Assembly: GCA_028291845.1 (NCBI GenBank)
Contig: JAQGNM010000179.1
Span: 1 to 11,316, forward strand
Source of the DNA: Massilia sp.
GTDB lineage: Bacteria; Pseudomonadota; Gammaproteobacteria; Burkholderiales; Burkholderiaceae_D
DNA: 11,316 nt
Reading direction: 5' to 3'
Shown here: piece by piece, positions 1-7,050 of the stretch
Numbering within the stretch: position 1 is the stretch's first letter
How the letters are laid out: the number at the start of each line of letters is the position of its first letter
Program-made: the position numbers and the translations under genes
Notes under the pieces: model-generated
Database searches by the model: none
What the model was told of the DNA's origin: nothing
Seen by the model: only the letters and a program-made list of their open reading frames with translations

Positions 1-26
1 GGCCAAGGCCAAGGCCAAGGCCAAGG
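1..26 (+). repeat. GGCCAA hexanucleotide tandem repeat inside the amidohydrolase gene
   Basis: GGCCAA occurs four times in a row and a fifth begins (GG), starting at the first base, so the array may extend left of the window. In the reading frame it encodes Ala-Lys dipeptides. Because the unit is six bases, copy-number changes would alter protein length without shifting frame. Confidence 0.85.
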
Positions 27-1447
27 ACACCGAAGATCCGGGCCGCTGGCTGGTGGTGGTGAACTGGTATCAGCAGGGCATGCTGCCGGACGGGGTGGCG
101 GTCAGCGCCGCCACCCTCGACGCCCTGGCGACCACCCGCCCGATCCTGGTTCGCTCCTCGTTCGGCCACTCGGTGCAGCTCAATTCGCGCGCGATCGCGC
201 TGGCCGGCATCAAGCGCGATACGCCGGATCCGGCCGGCGGCAGGATCGCGCGCGATGGTGCCGGCGCCGCCACCGGCCTGCTGGAAGACGCCGCCCAGGA
301 CCTGGCGATGGACCTGCTGCCTGCCTTGAGCGTGGCCGAAAACCTGGCCGCGTCAAGCAAGGCGCTCGTTGCCATGCGCGCCCAGGGCATTACCAGCTTT
401 CTCGATGCCTATACCGATCCCGAAACAATGACCGCGTTTGCCACCCTGCAGCGCCAGGGCAGGCTGACGGCGCGCGCCCACTTCGGCGTGCTGATCGACC
501 TGAAAGATGAAAAAAACCAGGGGGCGACGCCGCGCAGCGCGGTGGAGGAGATTCTCAAGCAGCAAAAACAGTTCGACCAGGGGCCCACCGTGGCAGCGCC
601 ATCGATGCAGGTGCGTCACGCCAAGCTGTTCATGGACGGCGTGATCGCCGCGCCGGCGTTCACCGGGGCGATGCTCGAACCCTACCTGGTCGACCGCGGC
701 ACGGCCGGCAAGCCCGACTGGCAGCCCGGTCCCAGCCGCGGCCCCGACACCTATTTCTCGAAACAGCTGCTCACTGCCACTTTGAATGAACTGGCACGGG
801 CGAAGATCGATCCGCACCTGCACGTCGATGGCGACCGCGCCGTGCGCGTTGCGCTCGACGCCATCGAAGCGGTGCGCGCCACGCCTGCCGGCAAGCTGGC
901 GCGGCCCGCGCTGGCGCACGACGAGATTGTCGATCCGGCCGACTACCGGCGTTTCGCGCAGCTCGATGTGACGCCGGTGCTGTCCTTCCAGTGGGCCAAG
1001 CCTGCGCCCGACACGGTCGGGGCGCTGAAGGATTACCTGGGGCCGGCGCGCTATGCCACGGTCGAGCCGCAGGCGCTGCTGGCCGCCGCCGGCGCGCGCG
1101 TCGCTTACGGCAGCGACTGGCCGGTCGATCCGCTCGACCTGTGGTTCGCCTTCAAGGTGGCGGTGACCCGCACGGCGGCGCCGGACGCCGGCAAGGACTA
1201 TGCCGGCCGCCTGACCGATCAAGCGGGCATGAGCCGCGCTGCCGTGCTGCGCGCGGCCACCATCAACGCGGCGTACACCCTGCGCCAGGAAGGCGTTACC
1301 GGCTCGCTCGAAGTCGGCAAACTGGCCGACCTGATTGTCCTCGACCGCAATTTTTTTACCATCGCCGACCAGGATATCGCCAAGGTCAAGGTACTGCAGA
1401 CGGTGGTCGGCGGCAAGGTGGTGTTCGAGGAGCCGGCCTTACGCTAG
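2..1447 (+). CDS. YtcJ-type metal-dependent amidohydrolase (amidohydrolase family 3), N-terminus cut off by window edge
   Basis: This is the C-terminal 481 codons of an amidohydrolase-superfamily TIM-barrel hydrolase of the YtcJ / Amidohydro_3 type, which hydrolyse C-N bonds in small molecules; the substrate is unknown. The frame is open from base 2, so the GTG at 53 is not the real start. Visible motifs are the Lys of AKLFMDG (codon 623-625, probable carboxylated metal-bridging lysine), HLHVDGD (metal histidines at 815-823), ALAHDE, YGSDWPV (catalytic Asp at 1115-1117) and the closing SLEVGKLADLIVLD segment of the composite beta-sandwich. Family members run about 550-650 residues, so roughly 70-170 are missing, including the first HxH motif and any signal peptide. 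The frame begins with an Ala-Lys dipeptide repeat from a hexanucleotide repeat, an odd insertion before the conserved Trp strand. It converges on the TonB receptor, with both stops inside one CTAG. Family assignment is firm; substrate is open. Confidence 0.9.
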   Translation, partial: AKAKAKAKDTEDPGRWLVVVNWYQQGMLPDGVAVSAATLDALATTRPILVRSSFGHSVQLNSRAIALAGIKRDTPDPAGGRIARDGAGAATGLLEDAAQDLAMDLLPALSVAENLAASSKALVAMRAQGITSFLDAYTDPETMTAFATLQRQGRLTARAHFGVLIDLKDEKNQGATPRSAVEEILKQQKQFDQGPTVAAPSMQVRHAKLFMDGVIAAPAFTGAMLEPYLVDRGTAGKPDWQPGPSRGPDTYFSKQLLTATLNELARAKIDPHLHVDGDRAVRVALDAIEAVRATPAGKLARPALAHDEIVDPADYRRFAQLDVTPVLSFQWAKPAPDTVGALKDYLGPARYATVEPQALLAAAGARVAYGSDWPVDPLDLWFAFKVAVTRTAAPDAGKDYAGRLTDQAGMSRAAVLRAATINAAYTLRQEGVTGSLEVGKLADLIVLDRNFFTIADQDIAKVKVLQTVVGGKVVFEEPALR

Positions 1448-3996
1448 TCACTAGTCGCGCCACGGCCCTTCAGCTGGTAGCGCAACACCAGCGACAGCAG
1501 GCGCGGCGCGCCCGGTGCGAAAAACGTCGAGTGGCGCAGTGCCTCGGGATTGGCGGAAAATGGCCGCGCGACGTAATTGCCGTTGGCGTCGAACGCGGTC
1601 GGTCCCAACTGGGCGGCGCTGTTGTAGCGGGTGTTGAACAGGTTGTCGACCCGGGCCTGCAACTGCCAGCGCGAGGACAGCTGCAAGGTGGCGCCGACAT
1701 TGGCGACGACGTAGCCGGCGCTGGCGCCGGGTCCAAGGTAATACACGCCGTCCGGCTGGTGCGCGCCGTTTTCGTTGCCGCGCGCGCCGCTGCCACTGGT
1801 GGCGACCACGCCGGCGTTGAGCGTCAGGGCGGCGCTGACGGGATAATCGGCGCTCAGCTTGAACAGCTGGCGCGGGATCAGGGGAATGCGCGCGCCGGGA
1901 GATACACCGATGACGCCGTCGACGCCGCGCACGCCGCCTTGGGCGGCGTCGTTGGCGCTGTTGCTGCTGCCGTTTAGCGTTTCCGCGCTCTGGTAGCTGG
2001 CGTCGAGCCAGGTGTAGTGGGCGCCCAGTTTCAGCTTGCCGAGCGTGCCGTCGGCGCCCAGCTCCAGGCCGCGGCGGCGCGTCTTGCCGAAATTTTTGAA
2101 GTAGCCGAAGCCGGACTGGTTGTCGGCGACAAACAGGATGTCGTCGCGGTTGATGGCGTTGAACAGGCCGGCATTCCACACCGTCGCCCCCAGGCTGCCG
2201 CGCAGTCCCAGTTCGACGGTGCGGGTGATCACCTGCGCCAGCGGTGGGTCGCCCGCCATGGCGTTGGGGAGTTTGCAGGGCTGGTCCGGATTGGCGCAGC
2301 CCAGTTCGATGGCGGTGGGCGCGCGGCTGCTCTGGCTCCAGGAAGCATAGGCGGTCAGCGCCGGGCCATGGCTCCAGGCCAGCGCCAGCGCCGGGTTCAG
2401 GCGCGCGTAACGGTGCGACCCCGACAGCGAAGCGAGGTCGTCGGCCGGGTGGATGCGGTCGTGGTTGTCGATGGTGGTGCGGTTGTAGCGGCCTGAGACG
2501 GTCAGATGCAGCTTGCGGTCGAACGAGACGGTATCGCTGGCGTACACGCTCCAGGTGCGGATGCGGCCGGCCAGGTCGACGCGGGTGTCGTAGGGCTCGC
2601 CGTCGACGGTGCCGCCGCTGGCGCCGTCGCCGAAAGCGTCGACCCCGGTGACGCCGCGCGCCGGGGTCAGGTAGCCCAGCTGCGAGGACTGGCCGAAGTC
2701 GATCCGGCTGGCGTCCCAGGCGGCGCCGGCCACCAGGTAGTTGCGCTGGCGCCGGTCGGCGTCGAGCCAGCTGCGCCAGCTGAGCTGCCCCGAGCCGCCA
2801 TAATTGCGCTGCAAGCTGTGGCTGCGGTTGATGACGCCGTTGCATTTTTCGGCCGGTTCGTCGCGCAGCAGCACCTGGGCCAGGCAGCGCCAGTAGGGAA
2901 ACGGCGTGTTGGTGGCGTTGGCGGCGTTGGCGCCGCCGGCCGGAAAGCCGCTGTAGCCGGCGGCCAGCAGGGCGGCCCGCTCCGCGGCGCCGGGCTGGTA
3001 GACCTGCTGGCCGAGCGCCTCGTCGTTGACGTCGCCGTTGTAGGTGGCCGTGCGCAGGCGCCGGTAGTAGGCGGTGCCGGACAATTGCAAATTATCGGAG
3101 ACATCGTGGCTGGCCGCCAGGGCCAGCATGCTGGCCCGGTTGCCGGTGGTGTCCGGCAGGGTGTAGACGCTGGCGCGGTCGCGCTCGAGCAGGCCCTGTT
3201 CCTGCAAGCCGTTGCCGTTCAGGGTGTTGTCGGCATGCGCAACCGTCACATCGAGCCGGCTGGCACGGCTCTGCCAGCCGAGTTTGCCGAACAGCTGGCG
3301 CACGTTCGATGGCGAGGCGTCGCGCCAGCCATCCTCGTGGAAGCGGTTGGCGGTGATAAACCAGTGCAGACCGCGATCGTTGTGCCCGCCGTGCTCGAAC
3401 TCGACGGCGCGCCGGCCGTGGGCGCCGAGCGTCGCCTGCAGCGCGCTGCCGGGATCCTGCATGCCGTCCCTGGTGCGCAGCGCCAGCGCGCCGCCGAGAG
3501 TGTTCAGGCCGAACAGGGGATTCGAACCGGGCATCAGCTGGACTGACGCAATCGCCGCGCGCGGGATCAGGTCCCAGCTGACGACATCGCCGAACGGCTG
3601 GTTCATGCGCACGCCGTCGAGGTACACCGAGATGCCCTGGGCGCTGCCGAGCAGGGGAGAAGCGCTGTAGCCGCGGTAGCTGACGTCCATCTGATACGGG
3701 TTGCCCTGCATGTCGTTGACGTGCACGCTGCCCATGCGCCGGTTGAGAAATTCGCCCAGATCGAGCGCGCCGCTGGCGGTAATGTCGTCGCGCGTGGCCC
3801 GCTGCAGGGGCGCGGCCAGTTCGCTGCCGGCCTGGCCGATGGCGGGCAGCGGCGCGACGCCGATGATTTCGACACGCGGCATGGCTTCCTGGGCCGGGGC
3901 TGCAAGCGGGAATGCCGCCAGCAAAGCCAGCGCGATGCGGCGGCGCCGTTGGCTGAGGTGTGCCCGAGGTCGGTGGATGGCGTCTGTGCTTGTCAT
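1444..3996 (-). CDS. TonB-dependent outer-membrane receptor
   Basis: This 850-aa protein is an outer-membrane active transporter powered by TonB-ExbBD; substrate unknown. An Arg-rich n-region (residues 17-20) and hydrophobic core (21-33) form a signal peptide with likely cleavage after APA at 35. A TonB-box-like stretch (RVEIIGV) lies at about 41-47. The plug domain at roughly 65-175 contains the typical QGISVYLDGVRMNQPFGD and NTLGGALAL segments. The rest is a beta-barrel closing with RVDNLFNTRYN and a final LSLVLRYQL strand, followed by seven extra residues where many receptors end on an aromatic. Two cysteine pairs, around CLAQ...EKC and CANPDQPC, probably form disulfides in extracellular loops. 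Translation starts at the ATG at 3994-3996; its Shine-Dalgarno is poor. It is divergent from a histidine kinase/response regulator pair, which suggests control by that system. Siderophore or metal-complex uptake is the default guess for the family, but nothing here fixes it. Confidence 0.93.
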   Translation of the reverse strand: MTSTDAIHRPRAHLSQRRRRIALALLAAFPLAAPAQEAMPRVEIIGVAPLPAIGQAGSELAAPLQRATRDDITASGALDLGEFLNRRMGSVHVNDMQGNPYQMDVSYRGYSASPLLGSAQGISVYLDGVRMNQPFGDVVSWDLIPRAAIASVQLMPGSNPLFGLNTLGGALALRTRDGMQDPGSALQATLGAHGRRAVEFEHGGHNDRGLHWFITANRFHEDGWRDASPSNVRQLFGKLGWQSRASRLDVTVAHADNTLNGNGLQEQGLLERDRASVYTLPDTTGNRASMLALAASHDVSDNLQLSGTAYYRRLRTATYNGDVNDEALGQQVYQPGAAERAALLAAGYSGFPAGGANAANATNTPFPYWRCLAQVLLRDEPAEKCNGVINRSHSLQRNYGGSGQLSWRSWLDADRRQRNYLVAGAAWDASRIDFGQSSQLGYLTPARGVTGVDAFGDGASGGTVDGEPYDTRVDLAGRIRTWSVYASDTVSFDRKLHLTVSGRYNRTTIDNHDRIHPADDLASLSGSHRYARLNPALALAWSHGPALTAYASWSQSSRAPTAIELGCANPDQPCKLPNAMAGDPPLAQVITRTVELGLRGSLGATVWNAGLFNAINRDDILFVADNQSGFGYFKNFGKTRRRGLELGADGTLGKLKLGAHYTWLDASYQSAETLNGSSNSANDAAQGGVRGVDGVIGVSPGARIPLIPRQLFKLSADYPVSAALTLNAGVVATSGSGARGNENGAHQPDGVYYLGPGASAGYVVANVGATLQLSSRWQLQARVDNLFNTRYNSAAQLGPTAFDANGNYVARPFSANPEALRHSTFFAPGAPRLLSLVLRYQLKGRGATSD

Positions 3997-4034
3997 GGCT
4001 GATGGCTGTGCTTGTGCCCGTGGCTTTTACGGCA

Positions 4035-4042
4035 AGTATAGT
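4035..4042. promoter_or_regulatory. Symmetric -10-like element between receptor and kinase genes
   Basis: The octamer AGTATAGT reads TATACT on the minus strand (towards the receptor) and TATAGT on the plus strand (towards the kinase), each one mismatch from TATAAT. It lies 39 bp upstream of the receptor ATG. No convincing -35 hexamer is seen at 16-18 bp on either side, so any use probably needs an activator. The minus-strand orientation is the more useful, because the kinase has a better promoter of its own. Confidence 0.35.
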
Positions 4043-4084
4043 CGGGGCGCCAGCGCCGCGGACGGGCGCTTTTCACCGCGATGC

Positions 4085-4099
4085 CGGGAATTCTTCCCG
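4085..4099. promoter_or_regulatory. Inverted repeat, possible operator upstream of the kinase promoter
   Basis: CGGGAA-TTC-TTCCCG is a perfect 6-bp inverted repeat with a 3-bp centre. It ends 21 bp before the -24 region of the sigma-54-type promoter and lies between the two divergent genes. A dimeric regulator such as the response regulator encoded at 5462-6172 could bind here, but that is inference. It is closer to the promoter than usual for a sigma-54 enhancer site. Confidence 0.35.
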
Positions 4100-4120
4100 C
4101 TCCGCGCATGCGGCCTTGGG

Positions 4121-4137
4121 TTGGCACGGGATTTGCT
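4121..4137 (+). promoter_or_regulatory. Sigma-54 (RpoN) -24/-12 promoter of the two-component operon
   Basis: TTGGCACGGGATTTGCT matches the established sigma-54 consensus YTGGCACG-N4-TTGCW at every defined position. The invariant GG (4123-4124) and GC (4135-4136) are separated by exactly 10 bases. Transcription would start near 4147-4149, about 20 bases before the kinase ATG at 4170, leaving just room for the ACAAGGAG ribosome binding site at 4157-4164. Such promoters need an AAA+ enhancer-binding protein; none is encoded in the window. Confidence 0.72.
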
Positions 4138-4169
4138 CTATCCAATGAAGTATTCGACAAGGAGCGCGC

Positions 4170-5465
4170 ATGGACCTGCGGCGGCAATTGCTGAAATGGC
4201 TGGGCGCCAGCCTGCTGGGGCTGATGCTGGTGACGCTGGCGATCAATCTCAGTTCGCTGCGCGGCGACGTGGCGCGGGAGATGCGCGCTGCCGAACGGCT
4301 GGCGGTGACCTTGCTGGCAGCAGGCCGCGCCGACGCCGATCCGGCCGCCCTGCGTCAGCTGGCGGCGATCCTGCAGCGCGGCGTGCTGCGCCACATCAGC
4401 ATCGAGGTCGACGGCGCCGCCGCGCCGGCGGCTCAAGCCGGGGCAGGCGCCGGGGCGCGCCTGGCTGGCCTGCTGGGACTGACGCCGGGGGAGGGACAAA
4501 CGCTGCGCCTGGGTCAGCACCTGCTGCGCATCGCGCCCAATCCCGCCTCGGAAATCGAGGAGCGCTTGAACGATATTGTTCGGCTTTGGAGCACTCTGCT
4601 GTTCTTTTCCGGAGCAACCCTGCTGCTGGCCTGGTGGGCCGCCGACCGCGCGCTGGCGCCGGTGCGCTCGCTCGAAGCGGGCTTGCAGCGGCTGGCAGAC
4701 GGCGAAGCCGAGGCGCGCTTGCCGGCTTTTTCCCTGTGCGAATTTGCGCGGGTGGCGGCGGCGATCGACCGGCTGGCGGCCAGCCTGGCCGAAGCGCGCT
4801 CGGCGCAGCGGCGCCTGGCGCACCAGCTGATCCGGGTGCAGGAGGATGAACGCCGCACCCTGGCGATGGAACTGCATGACGACATGGGCCAGACCTTAAC
4901 CGCCATCAGCACGACGGCTGCATACCTGGATCGCCACGCCGGCGTTCTCGACGGGGCGAAAATCGGCGAGTGCGCCCAGGATTTGCGGCGCGATGTGCGC
5001 GCCTGCGGCACCCAGCTGCGCGCCATGCTCTCGCGCCTGCGCCCGCACGGCCTGGAAGGGCCGGGCTTGTTGGCCGCCCTGCGTGAACTGCTGTATGGCT
5101 GGCAGCAGCGGGCGTCGAACATCGCCTTCACCTTGTCCTTGCCCGCCGAGTTGCCGCCGCTGGCCGAAGAGCAAAGCCTGGTGCTGTACCGGGTGGTGCA
5201 GGAAGGCTTGACCAATGTCGTGCGGCATAGCGGAGCGCTGCATTGCAAGGTGGCGCTGACGGTGGACGGCGGCGCCGTCGCGGTATCGATCGAAGATGAC
5301 GGCGGCGGCCTGGCGAGCGCTTGCTCCCCGCACGGCTGCGGCCTGGTCGGCATGGCCGAGCGGATGCGCATGGTCGGCGGCCAGCTGCGGTTCGACCAGG
5401 CCGACCAGCGCGGCGTGCGGCTGCAGGCGAGCATGCCGTTGGCGATGCTGAAGGAGGCCGCATGA
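4170..5465 (+). CDS. Membrane sensor histidine kinase, NarL/UhpB (HisKA_3) type with probable LapD/MoxY-like periplasmic domain
   Basis: This 431-aa protein senses a signal at the inner membrane and phosphorylates the adjacent response regulator. Transmembrane segment 1 is at about 9-28, a periplasmic region of about 110 residues follows, and segment 2 is at about 138-157. The periplasmic part ends in LRIAPNPASEIEERLND, which resembles the LapD/MoxY N-terminal domain (moderate confidence). A HAMP linker covers about 158-210. The HisKA_3 H-box is DERRTLAMELHDDMGQ with phospho-acceptor His236. The ATPase domain has the N-box VVQEGLTNVVRHSG and G-boxes EDDGGGL and HGCGLVGMAERM. The ATG at 4170 is preceded by ACAAGGAG at 5-base spacing. 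The stop overlaps the next start as ATGA, so the two are translationally coupled. A sigma-54-type promoter lies directly upstream. All catalytic boxes appear intact; the signal is unknown. Confidence 0.93.
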   Translation: MDLRRQLLKWLGASLLGLMLVTLAINLSSLRGDVAREMRAAERLAVTLLAAGRADADPAALRQLAAILQRGVLRHISIEVDGAAAPAAQAGAGAGARLAGLLGLTPGEGQTLRLGQHLLRIAPNPASEIEERLNDIVRLWSTLLFFSGATLLLAWWAADRALAPVRSLEAGLQRLADGEAEARLPAFSLCEFARVAAAIDRLAASLAEARSAQRRLAHQLIRVQEDERRTLAMELHDDMGQTLTAISTTAAYLDRHAGVLDGAKIGECAQDLRRDVRACGTQLRAMLSRLRPHGLEGPGLLAALRELLYGWQQRASNIAFTLSLPAELPPLAEEQSLVLYRVVQEGLTNVVRHSGALHCKVALTVDGGAVAVSIEDDGGGLASACSPHGCGLVGMAERMRMVGGQLRFDQADQRGVRLQASMPLAMLKEAA

Positions 5466-6172
5466 GGGGACCCGAGCAGGCGCCCGAGCATAAGATCCGC
5501 ATCTTGCTGGTGGACGACCACGCCGTGGTGCGCAACGGTTACCGGCGCCTGTTCGATGCCGAAGCGGACCTGATGGTGGTGGCGGAAGCGGCGCGCGCGG
5601 ACGAAGCCAATGAGGCGGTGCTGCGCTGCCGGCCCGACGTCGCCCTGGTCGACCTGAGCCTGCGCGGCAGCAGCGGCTTCGAGGCAATCCGCGGCATGCT
5701 GGCGCGGCGCGCGGAATTGAAAGTGCTGGTGCTGTCGATGCACGAGGAGCCCGGCCACATCACCCAGGCGCTGCGCTGCGGCGCGCTCGGTTACCTCAGC
5801 AAACATTGCGAGCCGGAGGACGTCATCGACGGCATCCGCCGCGTCGACAGCGGCATGCGGGTGTTTTCGCCGGAGATCGCCCAGATCATCGCCTGTGAGG
5901 CCGCCGCCGGTGCCGGCGCCTTCGATCACCTCACCCCGCGCGAGTTCGAGGTATTGAGGATGCTGGTGCGGGGCGATTCGTCGCAGGCGATCGCCAGCTC
6001 GATGCAGTTGAGTCCGAAGACCATCCTCAATTACCTGTCGCTGATCCGCCAGAAGCTCGATGTCGACAACGATTTCAAGCTGCTGCATCTGGCGGCGCGG
6101 CATGGTCTGGTGACGCTGCAGGCGGGCAGCCAGGCCGCGCCCTCAGGCATCAGTGCGCCATCGCATCGTTAA
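5462..6172 (+). CDS. LuxR/NarL-family response regulator
   Basis: This 236-aa cytoplasmic DNA-binding regulator is the partner of the kinase immediately upstream. The receiver domain (about 11-130) has acidic Asp18/Asp19, phospho-acceptor Asp64 (in VALVDLSL), Ser92 and the conserved Lys114. A LuxR-type helix-turn-helix follows at about 160-225, with LTPREFEVLRMLVRG and the recognition helix around SPKTILNYLSLIRQKL. The start is the ATG at 5462: it overlaps the kinase stop as ATGA and has a near-perfect AAGGAGG at 5451-5457, four bases upstream. Earlier in-frame starts inside the kinase gene add 47 residues unrelated to receivers and are rejected. The likely target is the divergent TonB receptor promoter (inference from adjacency). 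It is not a sigma-54 activator, since it lacks an AAA+ domain. Its 3' end overlaps the convergent dehydrogenase gene by 23 bp. Confidence 0.93.
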   Translation: MRGPEQAPEHKIRILLVDDHAVVRNGYRRLFDAEADLMVVAEAARADEANEAVLRCRPDVALVDLSLRGSSGFEAIRGMLARRAELKVLVLSMHEEPGHITQALRCGALGYLSKHCEPEDVIDGIRRVDSGMRVFSPEIAQIIACEAAAGAGAFDHLTPREFEVLRMLVRGDSSQAIASSMQLSPKTILNYLSLIRQKLDVDNDFKLLHLAARHGLVTLQAGSQAAPSGISAPSHR

Positions 6173-6905
6173 ACTTGGTGAAATAACCGTGGTAGTCGCC
6201 GCTGGCCTCGGCGTTGCGCAGCGGTTTGACGCGCTCGACCAGGATCTCGCCGTTGGCCGGCCCTTGCGCGATGATTGCCATCACCTCGTCGATGAATTCC
6301 GCCAGCGGCATGGCGCGCGGGTCGCTGGCCTGCTGCTCCCCCATCAATTCGGTCTGCACGTAGGGCGGCGCCAGCTCAAGCACCTCTACGTTGGTCGATT
6401 TGAGCTGGTGGCGCAAGGCCATGGTGTAAGCGTGGATGGCCGCCTTGGTGGCCGAGTAGGTCGGCGTCGCCGCCAGCGGCAGGAACGCCAGGCCCGACGA
6501 CACGGTGATGATGCTCGCCTGCGGCCGCGCCAGCAAATGCGGCAGCAGGGCGTCGTTCAGGCGGATCGGCCCCAGCAGATTGGTGGCGATGGTGTGCTCG
6601 GCGGTGTCGAGGCCGCCTTCGATCAGCTTTTCAGTGCGCATGATGCCGGCGTTGTGAATCACCGCATCGAGCGCCGGGAAGCGGGCGGTGAGGTCCTTCG
6701 CAAAGGCGGCGATGGCGGCGGCGTCCTCGATGTCGAGCACGGCGGCGTGCATGCCCGGGTTGGCGGCGACGACCTCATCGAGCGCGCCCTGGCGGCGGCC
6801 GGCGATGATGACTTCATTGCCGGCCTTGTGGAACGCTTCGGCCAGCGCGCGGCCGATGCCCGAGCCGCCGCCGGTGATCAAGATCGTGTTTCCAGTGGTT
6901 TTCAT
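6150..6905 (-). CDS. Short-chain dehydrogenase/reductase, DltE-like
   Basis: This is a 251-aa cytosolic NAD(P)-dependent oxidoreductase of the classical SDR family, close in style to the DltE-like group (opening TGNTILITGGGSGIG); substrate unknown. The Rossmann fold shows the cofactor motif TGGGSGIG at 11-18, Arg37-Arg38 after strand 2 suggesting NADP(H), Asp58, NAG at 85-87, Asn109, and the catalytic set Ser137, Tyr150 and Lys154 (YSATK), all present. The length is normal for the family. The ATG at 6903-6905 is preceded by AGGA with five bases between. It lies 145 bp downstream of the GNAT gene on the same strand and could be its own unit, since an inverted repeat sits in that gap. Its end overlaps the response-regulator end by 23 bp. 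Confidence 0.92.
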   Translation of the reverse strand: MKTTGNTILITGGGSGIGRALAEAFHKAGNEVIIAGRRQGALDEVVAANPGMHAAVLDIEDAAAIAAFAKDLTARFPALDAVIHNAGIMRTEKLIEGGLDTAEHTIATNLLGPIRLNDALLPHLLARPQASIITVSSGLAFLPLAATPTYSATKAAIHAYTMALRHQLKSTNVEVLELAPPYVQTELMGEQQASDPRAMPLAEFIDEVMAIIAQGPANGEILVERVKPLRNAEASGDYHGYFTKFNDAMAH

Positions 6906-6936
6906 AATAATCCTGGTCAGTTATGGAAGTGATGCA

Positions 6937-6952
6937 GGCACGTGAAAGTGCC
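6937..6952. promoter_or_regulatory. Inverted repeat upstream of the dehydrogenase gene
   Basis: GGCAC-GTGAAA-GTGCC is a 5-bp inverted repeat with a 6-bp centre, 31 bp upstream of the dehydrogenase ATG. It is suitably placed for an operator or a leader hairpin. The surrounding 6906-6985 stretch is AT-richer than neighbouring genes, as expected for a promoter region, but no clear -35/-10 pair could be assigned. Confidence 0.25.
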
Positions 6953-7050
6953 GTAACATGCTTAGAAATACCATAAAAGCCGCTATCGTGCCCGCAGGCG
7001 CCCGCTTGGCCGCGCCGATCCGCACTTGACGTGTTGCTCCCGCTGCCGCG

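Noticed and set aside
3517..3528. GGGATTCGAACC, which reads as a tRNA T-arm on the minus strand
   Set aside because: There is no matching acceptor, D-arm or anticodon arm around it, and it encodes the conserved PGSNPLFG part of the receptor plug.
2506..3546. Long plus-strand open frames inside the TonB receptor gene
   Set aside because: They are low-complexity Ala/Gly/Val or Arg-rich products. The minus-strand frame has unmistakable signal peptide, plug and barrel.
4052..4073. AGCGCC/GGCGCT hairpin followed by four T residues in the receptor-kinase gap
   Set aside because: The stem is only 6 bp, and the stronger kinase promoter lies downstream of it, so a terminator role has little to act on.
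5321..5461. Upstream extension of the response regulator by 47 codons
   Set aside because: The extension overlaps the kinase ATPase domain in another frame and is Arg/Ala-rich. The ATG at 5462 has AAGGAGG and an ATGA overlap.
4514..6103. A 529-codon minus-strand frame across the kinase and regulator genes
   Set aside because: It spans two clearly real plus-strand genes, has no recognisable motif and is explained by high GC.
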